DNA of 64,000 nt from Podospora comata. Taxonomy: Eukaryota; Ascomycota; Sordariomycetes; Sordariales; Podosporaceae. The notes under the pieces were generated by a model. The model searched no databases, was not told where the DNA came from, and saw only the letters and a list, made by a program, of their open reading frames with translations. Below, piece after piece: positions 46,419-57,688 of this stretch. Position 1 is the stretch's first letter; every line of letters begins with the position of its first letter. The translations under genes and the position numbers were made by a program. The stretch covers positions 1,984,001-2,048,000 of the forward strand of contig CP071494.1 in NCBI GenBank assembly GCA_017354895.1, written 5' to 3'.

Positions 46419-47540
46419 CTAATCTGAGAAGTCATCATAGCCCAAGTCCGCAAGCTCATCCAACTTAGCATTCATATCCTTTGTCTCAGGAACCGCCCAC
46501 ACCTGCTTCTCCCACTGCTCGGCAGCCAGCTTATCAGCCTTGGCCTCATCGTCACCCTCATCACCACGTCCCCTATCCTCCTCAGGATCACCTGGACGCC
46601 GAGCGCCCTGGGCCCAAGCAAAAAGGTTTTACGGATCCCACATTTTCTTGACTTCTCGAAGTGCAGCGAGATTCTCCCTATAATATGCCCGCTCGTGGAA
46701 TATTGTGGGGAAGTCTCGGTCAGGAAAGTTGATGAATGCCGCCGTCCCATTAAACGACAGCGGCCGAAGTTCCTTCTTCACCTTGGCCAAGAAACGCCTC
46801 ATATCCACCTCCATCCACTTGTCTACCCACTCGATCGTAACATAGGCGTGGAACACTGCTTTCCGCCAGAAGAAGGCGGAATCAGTCGGTTTCCTCTTTG
46901 TTGCTTTGCCTCCCGAGTGAATCCATGTGACGAGGAAGTTGACCTGTTCTCCGTCAAACTCTTTGCGGAAACTCGCCATCAACATCAACCGTGTAATGGT
47001 GTCAGTAACCTTCTCTATGGTGCCCTTGTCATCATTTCCGAAAAAAAAGGAGCTGTACAGCTCGTACGTCTTGTTCTGTGGATACGCTCGCTCCATTTCC
47101 TCCAACCACTGACTTGCGAGGGTTTCGTACAGATACCGTGTCGACTTCTAGGCGAGCGCCCTTCGTTTTAGCTGCTCCTTCAAGCTCTTATCTTCCTCCT
47201 CTACAGTATCATTTTCTGTGGGTCTAACTTGAAGCAGCTTCTCGATGGTCCTGTCGTATTCACTCTTGCTGCCGTTGAAAGAGATATTGAATCTGACGCC
47301 GCCCTTGTTTGACTGTCTGAGGTCGCATATCCAAGTCGAGTCAATCGTCATCTTATCCGGCCAGTTTGTCAGGTAGAATGCGTTCATTACCTTTACGACG
47401 TCATCGGTAATCCCGCCTGTGGGAAACCACTGGTATCTCCCAGCCACTACAAATCCGCTCAAGCTGCTCAGCTTCCGAACCCTGAGCCGTTGTTCGGCAT
47501 TGGCACGACTCGGTGGGGGTTGTGAAGCATCGATCAACAT
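46419..47540 (-). pseudogene. Berberine-bridge-enzyme-like oxidoreductase relic, C-terminal part
   Basis: One minus-strand frame from 47540 to 46419 is interrupted by TAG at 47150-47148 and TAA at 46631-46629, with no frameshift. Before the first stop it encodes the substrate domain (VAGRYQWFPTGGITDDVVKV, then GVRFNISFNGSKSEYDRTIE). After it lies the BBE domain (AAFINFPDRDFP, then ERAYYRENLAALREVKKMWDP), and the second stop falls exactly in the conserved WDPxNLF. A further acidic tail ends in DDFSD. The N-terminal FAD-binding domain with its flavin-linking His is not recognisable upstream. Both stops are one C-to-T step from Gln codons. Family knowledge: intact members oxidise alcohols or sugars, often in secondary metabolism. 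Confidence 0.75.
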
Positions 47541-48174
47541 GATGTTGGATGTATTAGAGCCACGCCACAGTGGAGGCTCTTAACTGAGTTGAGATGTTGT
47601 GGTGATGCAGTAGATGGTGTGATGTTGAATGAACTGTGCATGTGGATTACAGATGAAGGAGTACACAGCCCCAGCATTCCTTCGTGCCTACAACTTGAAA
47701 AGTCTTGGCGGGTTGTTTTTCTACCCGGGTTGCGCTTGGCCGTCTGTGTTGGAGGGACTGATCTTTTTTCGAGATACCAATCCTGCATCACAACATCCTC
47801 AACACCATGTGACTACATCAGCAGCACAGCAGTACGGCACCCCGCCGCCCCATTGTTTCCTCAGACTACGAAGAACTGGGTCCTTTGCGAGGCGGTTTGG
47901 GGATACCTGACGGCGATCCCTTATCTGGCGACTTTCAATAGGACGAATAGGTTGGATATTGGCGCCTTGCTCTTATCCTGTGAGACAAGCCTTTGTTGGT
48001 GGCCTACCTTACACTTCCTCATTCTCGGTGCTCTCCACTGGTAGATGCAGCCCTTCCCTTTTCTTATCCTCCTTGACTAGGTTCTCAGAATACCAGTTTA
48101 GGGACACAATAAGAGCAACGACTCAGTACCAGATATTCTTGATTATTGAACCATCTAATGGCATCACTTTATCT
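47541..48174. other. Intergenic or degraded sequence
   Basis: About 630 bp where the FAD-binding half of the broken oxidoreductase would be expected; nothing recognisable remains. Its far end includes the 3' UTR of the APH-type gene. Confidence 0.45.
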
Positions 48175-49287
48175 CTACACTATCCTCGTAGCGGGGTTGA
48201 CTAGCAAGCCATCCATAATCATCATGTTATATGCGCCGCTCTTGTCATCTTTGATCGACACCGGTTCCGGCATATTGGCTAAGCGGCTGGTGAACCCCCT
48301 TGAAAGCAGCTGTCCAAGAATTCGGGCTGCCTTGGCTGTCTCAATTTGCTCACCAGTCATATCGGGCACCTCGGATTGCAGCTTGTCCCAGAATGCCGAC
48401 TGTAGCGAGTCATAGTCCTTGTACCTGATCCATCCGTTCCGGAGATGGAGCTTGCTCATGAAGCTCTGTAATGAATACAAGTTGAGACCAAACGGACCGA
48501 CCTGGGCTTCGGCCCAGTCAATCACGCCGACAAGATGGCAGGATGCGCTGTCAACCATTATATTGCAGCTTCCAAAGTCCTTATGAAGAAGCACCATGGG
48601 AAGGTTGACGATGGCCGGAATCGAGTCAATGGTCTGCTGGATAACCGGACGGAACCGCTCGGGCAAAAATGCAAGAAGCAGCCCCATATCCTTTTCGTAG
48701 CTGACTCTGAGCTTATCCCTGAACTCTGCATCAACGGTCTGTGGAGCCTTCCATGCACGGGCAAAGAATCTGGAGGTTCAAGTTAGCAACAAACTCTCGT
48801 CCGCACAAGCCACATGTTGATGGAGGTCGTACCTTGCCAGATCAGTGATGAAGTTATTCCGCCATTGAAACCACTCTGGTGAGTTTTCGGGCTCACTATG
48901 AGCAAGAATGAAATCTAATTGACTGATTCCGCGCATCCGAGTCATCACATAAACATACAGCGGCTCCTTCCCGTCGGTACCGCTGTCGTCTCCGATTTGA
49001 CCTTTGAAGGCAACGTCAGGAGCAAATTCCCCGAAAACAGTCAACGCAAGAGCAGCTGTTTCCAAAGGGAGTTGCAAGGATTTCAAGCGGAACTGAACAA
49101 CAAACTCGTCGCTCGGCCCTGCATATACGGTGTAGCTGCAGACTCCTTGCACAGCTGCCGGTGTTGCAACACCGCCAACCAAGGAAACAGCGAGCACGTC
49201 ACATTCTGAACGGGCGGTTGATGTTTTCAGAAAGAATTGAACAATCTCCTGATTGAGGGAGTATTCTTCGGCCTCGATTGTGGTCAT
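48175..49287 (-). CDS. APH-type phosphotransferase domain protein
   Basis: Two exons, 49287-48833 and 48769-48175, give 349 residues. The 63-bp intron has GTACGA, a TGCTAAC branch site and CTCCAG. The catalytic loop is VLLHKDFGSCNIMV (HxDxxxxN), followed by GVIDWAEAQVGPFG with the metal-binding Asp, the hallmark of the aminoglycoside phosphotransferase/choline-kinase-like fold. The N-lobe is more divergent, with a beta strand reading FVVQFRLKS. Family knowledge: fungal APH-domain proteins are numerous and most have unknown small-molecule substrates; the name does not imply drug resistance. There is no signal peptide. The gene diverges from the broken beta-lactamase gene. Confidence 0.85.
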
Positions 49288-50208
49288 TGTAAAAGGTGAA
49301 GGTGGACTTGGAGAATATGTGAGATGATATGCGGAATGGAATGGAGGAAGAAGGAGACGGAGATGGGAGAGGAGAATTCACAGGTAACAGGCAAGAAACA
49401 AGCTGCCTTACTGGCGCCTTGTTGCATTGCGAATGTGACGCTTGGGTGTTCTGCTGGCACGCCTGAATTTGCTGAACCATCCCGCTGGGACAGCCAGCCC
49501 AACGGGAAGCGAGCCGCCGTAAGGTAATGCGGCAAGCCGCTTGACCCATGTACTTATGCTCTTTCCCCAATACGTGCTTGGCCCCGCAAAGTTGGCTAGA
49601 GATTTCCATCAAAGTGGTCTTCGGATTCCGTCGAAGCCATGCAGAAGGTTGAGATGTGGGATTAATGTGAGTTTGGCCAACCCGGCGACCGGAATGGAGA
49701 TGAGAAAGCTGTATTGAGTAAGGATGCTGTGATACAGGTGGGCGGTGGGCTTTTGTTGGATGAGATGGAAGAATAGGAACGAGACAGAGGTATCTCCAGG
49801 AGCTACCTACACGCCAATTCAAGGATCTGTTCTCATTACCCGTTACCACAGCATAGATATCTTCTTGAGATCAGATGGCAAACCTTCACCTTGTTTCACG
49901 ATGCTAGTGGGTGTGGACTTGCACCTCATAGGCTCGCATTCCTCGCATCAAAGTGTGCATTGCATTCCCCCGATGAGTTGACGGCGAGTAACCATTGAAG
50001 TCAAATCCTGCAAAGCAATTGGACCATAGCCCGAATGGCTCTTTCGGTTGTTCAAAGCACTCTCACCAGTAATCCTACCATCCTGTTCATAAATAGGGGT
50101 GGCTACTCGGCCTTCTATCTCCCAAGAGATCAACAACACAATTCACACTTGCTTTTTTTCACGATCATTACCCATAGCCACTGCAATCTTGTGTTCTAAA
50201 CTGAGACC
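49288..50208. other. Divergent intergenic region
   Basis: Promoter region of the APH-type gene and of the broken beta-lactamase-family gene. No other feature. Confidence 0.55.
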
Positions 50209-50449
50209 ATGGCCAACCAAACTATCGAATCCACCTTCCAAACCGCCATCTCCGCCTCCAAAATCAACAGACCCATCCTCTCCCCAGACGGCGCGACCCT
50301 CACCCCTCCCACCAACCACATCACCCTCCGCCAGTTACTTTCCCACACCTCCGGCCTAGCATATCACTTCCTCCACCCTTACCTCTCCGCCTGGGGCGAG
50401 AAGAACCAAGAACCCTGTTACAACCTGCCAAGCCCTGGCAGCGTTGTAG

Positions 50450-50920
50450 GCACGTGAGTATGGTTGGTCGCGCAACCATGGCGAACCACGAGGCCAGGAG
50501 CGACCCCGAGACAATTGACCACGAGGCAATAGCGCCGAGACAAATGACACAGGACCTACGGGCAGGAGGACACTGGACGACCAAGTGGTGATGGCACCTG
50601 GAATGGCACCTGTGATGCGGTGTCTCAAGCGAGTCACCGGACACAGCTCCCCAACAGGCTCGGCCTGTTGCTTGATAATTATTTAGGAGCAGCGAGCTTC
50701 TCTCGCTGCTCACACCAGTCCCTACCTAGATAGCTTCCAATCTAAGTCTTTGTCTGATTCTCAGAGGAAGAGGCAACACGCCTTATGCCACCCTGATTGC
50801 CCAGTTGCACCTAACTCTCTGCCAACATAAACCCTACACCGACAGACCCTTGCCCTGACGGACCAGTGTGAGAGTCTGGGCGTAACAAACCCCTGCAACC
50901 AGGCCACCGTCGCCCAGTAG
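50450..50920. mobile_element. Hairpin-rich 471-bp insertion flanked by GTAG
   Basis: GTAG occurs at 50446-50449 and again at 50917-50920, exactly where the flanking protein frame breaks and resumes, as expected of a 4-bp target duplication. The insert contains three perfect short inverted repeats (50462-50477, 50652-50670 and 50687-50711). The AT-rich stretch between the last two (GATAATTATTTAG) and the following CT-rich part recall an LTR core promoter region. The ends are neither convincing TG...CA nor inverted repeats. Its class is unknown: a non-autonomous element or a solo LTR with degraded ends are possible. Confidence 0.5.
50687..50711. repeat. Perfect 10-bp inverted repeat, 5-nt loop
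   Basis: GAGCAGCGAG and CTCGCTGCTC are separated by CTTCT. With the neighbouring 8-bp hairpin at 50652-50670 (CAACAGGC-TCG-GCCTGTTG) it forms a double hairpin. Confidence 0.85.
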
Positions 50921-51745
50921 AAGAAGCATTCGCTTACTCGCTGATCTTTGAGCCCGGAACATCCTGGTCTTATGGACCTAACCTCGATTGGGCAGGGCGT
51001 ATCCTCGAGCGAGCGACGTATACCACCCTCGGCCAACACGTCCAGGAGCGCATCTGCAAGCCACTTGGCATCCCAGCACAAGATGCCCAGTTTTACCCCG
51101 TCGAGGACGATGAACCCAGATCTCGAATGGTCGACCTTAACCCCTCTGACCCGGAAGGGCTGGGGTTGGCTGTTGTGGGGGGGACAATGGATATGAACAG
51201 GCGGAGTGAGGGGGATTTTGGTGGGCATGGGATGTTTATGAGTGCTGAGGGGTATATCAAAGTTCTTCGGTCTCTGTTGGCAAATGATGGAGAGTTGCTG
51301 CGGAAAGAGACGGTGGAGGCGATGTTTAGGGATCGGATTGGGGCGGAGGGAGAGGAGAATGCGAGGGGGGTGTTTGATGGTCCTACTGGCATCTTCTACA
51401 TGGTTGGGACGGAGGGGGTCAAGGTTGGACATGGGTTGGGTGGGTTGTTGACTTTGGAGGGGGTGGTTGGGTGGTATGGGGAGAGGACGTTGACTTGGGG
51501 TGGGGGGTTGTCGTTTGCGTGGTTTGTTGATCGGAACAATGGGCTTTGCGGGTTGTGTGCGATACAGCCGGCGATGCCGGTTGGTGTGCAGAGTGTGTCG
51601 AATTTGAAGAATACGTTCAGGCATGATGTTTATAGGAAGTTTGAGGAGTGGAAGAAGGAGGAGAAGGGGAAGGTGTAGGTAATGGACAGGTACCTAACTA
51701 ACCTATGTGCATGCCGCTAGACACTTTCCCACACTCACCCGCCAT

Positions 51746-52343
51746 CTAGACCCTCCGCGTCTTCTTCCCCTTCTTCCCCTTGCCCGCAATCGTACTCGGA
51801 CTAGTCATCCTCCAAAGATCAATCTCGATTCCTTCCACTTGCCCATCCTCGTCCACCACCGGCGTAGTAATCCCCACCGCCACAATTCCGCTCAGCCACC
51901 CATACGGCGTGTCTGATCCAGCCTCAAATCTGACCCTGGTATGCAACACACCCTCAGGTTGCTGCGGGCCGTTGGCCGAGACGTAGATGTCTACGCCATC
52001 GGTAGTTTTCAATTGATACCGAGCGTCGACATAAAAGTTGCCCGCGGCTGGATTGCCCAGACCCCAGTCACCCTATAGAAGAAACCTTGTCAGGGTGCAT
52101 GAAACGGCAAGACAAGAAAGGCCAGGTGCTTACTCCATAGGCAGGAACGGTGGCATTGAAGAGAGGACCGATGAATGTCCCGCCGGCAAGGGGGAAGACG
52201 GTACGGCTGCCAAAGGTGCTGGAGCCGATGCTGAAAGGAGCAGAGGCGGCGATGCTTGCGTGGCCGAGGTAGGAGAGGCCTGGTGAGGCCGGAGTGGAGG
52301 CTGTGGCAAGCGGGAGGAGAGGGAGGAGCGTTGAGAGCTTCAT
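51746..52343 (-). CDS. Secreted DUF3237-like protein
   Basis: Two exons, 52343-52134 and 52072-51746, give 178 residues. The intron has GTAAGC, CTGACA and CTATAG, in phase 0. The first 15 residues are a signal peptide (MKLSTLLPLLPLATA). The body is a small beta-rich domain: GTFIGPLFNATVPAYGGDWG, NFYVDARYQLKTTDGVDIYV, then a strand with HTRVRFEAGSD and YGWLSGIVAVG. This order fits the DUF3237 barrel, whose fungal members are often secreted. Function is unknown. The C-terminus is short and very basic (KGKKGKKTRRV), which is odd for a secreted protein. The gene diverges from the NACHT gene. Confidence 0.7.
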
Positions 52344-53340
52344 TTTTGCGTGGGTTATTGGTGTTGGAAGTGATGAGAATGCGTGTTTTGATGGTTATCT
52401 ACCTGTTTACGATGTTGGTAGAGAAGTTGGGAGGGACAAGTGAGGCTGTAGTTATACTTCTCGGTCGCCAGTCCTCGAGCCAGTTGCAAGGATGGCATCA
52501 CATCTCAGCAACAAGGCGAGCTAGGTACATAGGCATAGTGTAGTAAGCTACACGCTATCTCACCAGGGTCATCGGACCGACGACATCACGTTCAAGATGA
52601 GTATCATTGGAAAGTGCTGTTTGTATTCATCATGCCAAGTGATTTATAACGGGTTCCATAAGCATGTCTACTGCTTTAGGAATATGTTAATTCCTTCGCT
52701 AAAAAACATATGCAGACACTTATTCAGCTCTCGCACCATCAACTGGTGACAGACAGGGTCTGAGTCCGAGCAGATTATCGATTCTGATCTTTCCCCATGA
52801 GGCCCGATCTCTGGAGATTAACAGAGTAGAATACCAGGTATGAACGGTGGTATGAAGGCCCAGTTTTCGTTACTTGTTGGGTGTTGGTTGCGTTATGATA
52901 GCCGCTCCGATCTCTCTGCTTTTCTCCACCTATTGCCACCTCTCCTGGACAAACCGCTCATTTTAGCTGTGTTTACAGCAAGTTGTGTTTGGTTCTGTCA
53001 AAGGGGTGATCGGATTTGTTACGTTTACTGGACATCCAGTGTTCAGTGTCAAGTGTTATGTACCTGTGCAGATGATTGGGGGGGAGAATTGAGGTCGAAC
53101 CAACCGAGGCTGCTGCGCCACATTGAGGATTTGAGTTTGACGGGGAAGGCGCAGTAGGAGGTCAACATGGGTGCGGGTGGGTGTTGGGCACTGTGTTCTG
53201 CCTGAATATGCAACGAACCACATGTGCCTCAGTCGTGCAGCTAACTTCCCCGCCAGTCTCCACGGATGACCTCTACCTGTCAAGCATCACCGCATGTGCG
53301 ATACTCACGCTGGGTTGTCAAACATCCCGGATGAGACAAC
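52344..53340. other. Divergent promoter region, 1 kb
   Basis: Between the DUF3237-like gene and the NACHT gene. No coding or repeat feature recognised. Confidence 0.55.
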
Positions 53341-56300
53341 ATGGATCCCCTCACGTCCATCAGCCTTGTTGCCAATGTTGCCGCCTTTGTTGATTTCGGC
53401 TTCAAGATTGTGTCCGCTGCCCGCGAGGTTCAAAGTTCCACAAGTGGGACGACTGCTACCAATGTCAACGCTGAAGTTCTTACTATCAACTTTAAGACAG
53501 TCGTCGCAAACATTAAAGGTTCTCGGCTTGCAGGTAACTCTCAGTTGGACGAGGCGAGGTTAGCTGCGCTTGTTGACGAATGTGAGCGTCTATCGGATGA
53601 GCTTCTTGGCCTACTAGACTCTCTCAGGGCCAGAAAGCCGGGCTCAAAGAGACATGTGTTCGTCATCGCCTTGAGAAACATGATGAAAAAGGGTGAAAAG
53701 GAGGTGTTGGAAGCGCGATTGGATAGATGTAGAAGTCAGCTGCAGCTGGAAATTGCCCAGAGAACGAGGTAAACTCTTGTCCAAGCCCCATATCCTACCA
53801 AGAAACATGAGCAGCTAGCTGACTGATGGTGTGCAGTGAAAAGTCCCTGGAACGTCTGGAGGCCATTGCGGCAAGCGGTGAATGCCAAACAAACGAGCTC
53901 GCTATCATCAAACGTAGCTTGCACGATTTGCATCAGCTGCATTCTACCGCCCAAACCAAACTCGATTCTACCTCATTTCAGGGGTTGAACACCTTACTGA
54001 AGCTCTGCGGGCAAGCCTTCGAAAGGGTTGCTCTTTCCAAGCTCCTATCCTCCATTGGGTTCGAGAAAATGTCTGATCGACTTGAAAATATCGCCGAGGC
54101 CCATGCAACGACTTTCAACTGGCTAGTAGATGCTTCCGAAGCTGTGGACCCCAAAGTATCATTGGGAGATTTGGAATCATTAGAAGCCCAAGAGTGGCTA
54201 CGCTACACCGAGGTTCAAGATTCATATCGCAAGGCGTCTCAGGAGGCTCTAACATCGTGGCTTTTGGAAGGTAATGGGATTTTCCACATCTTCGGAAAGC
54301 CAGGGTCAGGAAAGTCCACGTTGTTGAAGCATTTGCTGAAGCACCCTGCTGTTCAGAATATGCTTGAAGGGTGGGCCGGAGGCAAAGCACTAATCAAGTG
54401 CTCATTTTTCTTCTGGAAAGGTGGTTCGGTTGGCCAAAAAACGTTTTCCGGTCTTTACCGATCCCTTCTCTGTTCGGTCTTCAAACAGTGCCCGGAGCTG
54501 GTCCCATCAATTGTGCCATCACTTTGGCAACTGTGTTTGCAGGGTGGAAATGCTCAATTGACCGACACTGAAGCGCGCCATGCTTTCCTCGAGATAATGA
54601 AGCGAGACGAAGTCTTTACACACCGAAAATTTGCATTCTTCATCGACGGCCTGGATGAGTTCGAAGGCGATGACACTGGCTTGGTTCGTACCTTGCTCGG
54701 TTGGACACGGCTCAGACCCGACAACATCAAAATCTGCGTTTCAAGTCGCGAGCTTCCGCTATTCCAAGAGCGTTTCTCATCGTATCCTAAGCTTCGATTA
54801 CACGAGGTTACAAGTTTGGACATTATGGGTTATGTGAAGAGTACGCTCGAAGAGAATGAAGACTTGTCCTCGGCAGTCGACCACAGCCTCACCCTCCATC
54901 TTGGTCAGAAGATCATTGAGAAGGCAGAAGGAGTGTTGCTGTGGGTATCATTGGTCCTGCGGATTGTTGAGCGTGGTCTTCTTCAGGAGGACAACCCCGA
55001 AGACTTGGAGGCCAAGATCGATGGACTGCCTACAGAACTCGAGAATTTGTTTCAAGTCATATTCAAAGCAATTGAGACAGAGGCCCACCCTATTGACAGG
55101 CGTAGGGCTATGATCACTCTAGCTGTTTGCTTGGAGCGGACATCTTGGGAACTATCCAACGTTTTTCTTCATCAGCTATCCTTTCTGGATGAGTACGAAT
55201 CAGATTGCAATTTTCTCTTCAAGAGTTTACGCCAAACAGAGACTATTGAAGATGAAGAAAGGCTACGGAGATGTCGGAAGCAAGTCAACGGACGATGCAG
55301 AGGACTTGTGAGCGTAACTGCATCAAGCGCTGACGAACCGGACGTGCCAATACCGACAAGAAGAGTTGAACAAGTTGCAATTACACACCGCTCCCTCATC
55401 GAATTCTTTTCGAAAACACAGGTCCGTGAAGTTATTGAGGCTCAGACCCAAGGATTCAATATGACACAGTTTACTAGCCGATCTTTCGTGGCTCAGCAGA
55501 TGACAGAACCGGATCCAAGTTCGATAGAAGAATCTCACCTCCACTCCGACATTCTTGGACTCTTCAAGGTTGTATGGTACCATGATCTCATGAACACATC
55601 CATTGTGACAGATGTGCTTCTAGACTTGCAAAAAATTCCCTTTCTTTCATCCCCACTCAAGGTCTCGGGGAGTGAAAGTTATCGGCCAACGGACTATGGG
55701 TGGTCGTATATTTGGGGAAAGAGAGCGACATGCCGTCGTATTGTTTCACATAAGGAGGATCGAACTGTTGCTGATATCATCATTTTCCTGGCATTGAAAT
55801 ATGGGCTACCAGAGCTCTTAACCCCACCCGAGGTGCTCAAGGGAGGGGCACTTGTTCAAGCTGCTCAGAAGATTGGGCCGCAGCACCTACTAATGCGTAT
55901 GTTTGACACTTTACTGGCATCGACTCAACCCTCTTGGAATCAGCTTGAACTCCGACAGTATGACCGCCTTCTGAAGACAATGGCCATGTGCCTACGAGAT
56001 GGGGCATCACCAAATCTCCCAGTCACTTGGCAACAAAACTACCCTTTACTAGATCGGTTTTCAGGAAGGATCTCAAGTCTGTGGGAGGTATTGATCTGGA
56101 CAACCTTGTGTGGGTACGATCAGGTGAACGGAATGCAAATCAACGGACAACAGCGCATTTTGACCTTTTTGCCCATCTGGGTTCTCTTCCTGGCTTATGG
56201 TGCAGACACCGAGTTCAAGCTCAAGGTCGATACTGACCACGCAGTATCACTTTACCAAGACGCTATTCGCATTGTCGCGCTTTTCGGAAAAGAACAAGAG

Positions 56301-56723
56301 GACCCCTTCACGCCGCTCTTTATCCCGCGGATACAGAACTTGGTGGTGGACATGGCTTCGAAACAAAACGGGCTCCTTAGTCTCTCCGATATCACCAGCT
56401 TACTCTTCCCGGATGACTTTCACAAGTTTGTCCCTCTGCTCGAGCAACAACGGAGCAGCGAACAGGACGGGGAGGAGAAACGGTGCGCAGTGCTTAAATC
56501 TTTTGGACTGGATTTAGAGCACTGGGATCCTCCGCCACCATCGCCAGTAGTCGCAGTGTTTCCAGAAGTCTTTGGCTTGTCGATTAACAGGTTTGTACTA
56601 GAAATGTTGGGCCCTTATGGGGTGGACGAGCCGCAGCGGGGGATTGTGGTTTACACCAAACAGGGTATCGAACTTTTGGACCGAAACAATCCAGCACATG
56701 ACCGAGTCGACATTCTTGAGTAG
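53341..56723 (+). CDS. NACHT-domain STAND (NLR-like) protein
   Basis: Two exons, 53341-53768 and 53837-56723, give 1104 residues. The intron is 68 bp and joins AG to T as Ser. The N-terminal domain (MDPLTSISLVANVAAFVDFG, then a helical bundle) matches the helical N-domain common in fungal STAND proteins. The NACHT core has Walker A GKPGSGKSTLLKHLL near residue 295 and Walker B FAFFIDGLDEFEGDD near 407, with sensor-like KICVSSRELP after it. The following winged-helix-like region carries VTHRSL-type sequence (AITHRSLIEFF). The C-terminus lacks ankyrin, WD40 or TPR repeats and resembles the helical region seen behind many fungal NACHT domains. Family knowledge: such proteins act in non-self recognition and regulated death. 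It ends 33 bp from the convergent next gene. Confidence 0.9.
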
Positions 56724-56756
56724 GAGATCTTACCGCATGAACAAGAGAAGGTTGTA

Positions 56757-57688
56757 TCATATCATCCACCGACCATGCACCCTAATATCCTCCGCCGCCG
56801 TCGCCATGTCCCTCTTCATCCACGATTCAACCAGCACCCTCACCGCTTCAGGCGTTAGCCAATTCAGCCACCATATCAACCGGACAACAACCCAATACAC
56901 CCCCCAAACTGCCCACCCATTCGGATCAGGCAGCCCAAAAGCAACCCTAAACCTCTCTGGCAACCAACCAGCCATCAACACCCTCATAACCGGCAAAGCC
57001 CACATCAAAAACCAAGGCAACTCCATCCCTCTCAGCAAAACATCCGCCACCTGCTTACTCGCCTCTATAATCTCCAATGATTGCAACTCCTCATTAAAAT
57101 ACCTCTCAAACTCCCCCAACGACCCAGGCCACATCTCCAGCGGCATATCCAACGCGGTAGCAAACCTCCCAAACTCCTGACATAGCACCTCTTTCTCCTC
57201 CCGTGACATGGGTTTCCTCTCAACCGAAAACAGCTCGTGAGCTTTTTGGCCAGCAACAAAGAGGGTGGCTGCTGTCCATTTCTGGAGGAGGGGGTCGTTG
57301 GCGGTGTAATTTGGGCCGTGGATGTGGGAGTCTTTTGACCTGTTAGCAGGGATGGGATAGGTAAGGTGGAGGAGGACAAACGTTGTTTTTTGATAGCATT
57401 GCAGATGAGATTGCGTTGTTCCTCGGTTCCGTGGACCACGGCGATGATGAAGGCTGCGGTTCGGCGGAAGCGGGAGATGGGGTGGGTGCGGAAGCGGGAG
57501 TGGGTGCAGGAGCCGAGGGCAATGCTGGGGGAGGCGATTTGGAGGAGGATGGCGTAGGGTCCGCCGAGCCAGGTTATGAGGTTGCCGCAGGAGGTCTTGA
57601 GGTGGTCTTCTGCGGTTGGGGTTGGGAGGAGAGGGACTTTTTCCTTAACAGGTGGTGGTGGTGGTGGGTTTTGGGGCATGGTGGACAT
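56757..57688 (-). CDS. MpaB/rubber-oxygenase-like (DUF2236) protein
   Basis: Two exons, 57688-57378 and 57339-56757, give 297 residues; a start at 57865 would add 59 residues in the same frame. The N-part has LITWLGGPYAILLQIASPSI, then FRRTAAFIIAVVHGTEEQRN. After the splice lies HIHGPNYTANDPLLQKWTAA, the conserved section before the haem-type site. The C-part contains MPLEMWPGSLGEFERYF and a long aromatic hydrophobic region (WAVWGVYWVVVRLIWWLNWL). Family knowledge: these proteins are related to latex-clearing b-type haem oxygenases and MpaB of mycophenolic acid synthesis. The 38-bp intron has a weak donor, GTCCTC, so its boundary is the least certain part. Substrate unknown. Confidence 0.75.

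Larger units (their letters stand above)
50209..51678 (+). pseudogene. Beta-lactamase-family (serine hydrolase) relic with internal deletion and insertion
   Basis: The N-terminal part (MANQTIESTFQTAISASKI) jumps directly to PPTNHITLRQLLSHTSGL, so the section that should carry the catalytic SxxK motif is missing. The frame then runs to SPGSVV at 50448 and resumes in the same phase at 50917 with VEEAFAYSLIFEPGTSW. The final part includes WSYGPNLDWAGR, with the active-site Tyr, and GGHGMFMSAEGYIKVLRS, and ends at 51678. Between lies a 471-bp insertion with stops in all relevant frames. Family knowledge: intact relatives are esterases or transesterases (EstB/LovD-like). The missing nucleophile and the insertion make activity implausible. 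An alternative is mis-splicing, but no intron choice restores the frame. Confidence 0.7.

Noticed and set aside
50445-50888. Solo LTR from TGT to ACA inside the insertion
   Set aside because: It would leave 29 bp of unexplained sequence before the host frame resumes, and no matching target duplication flanks these ends.
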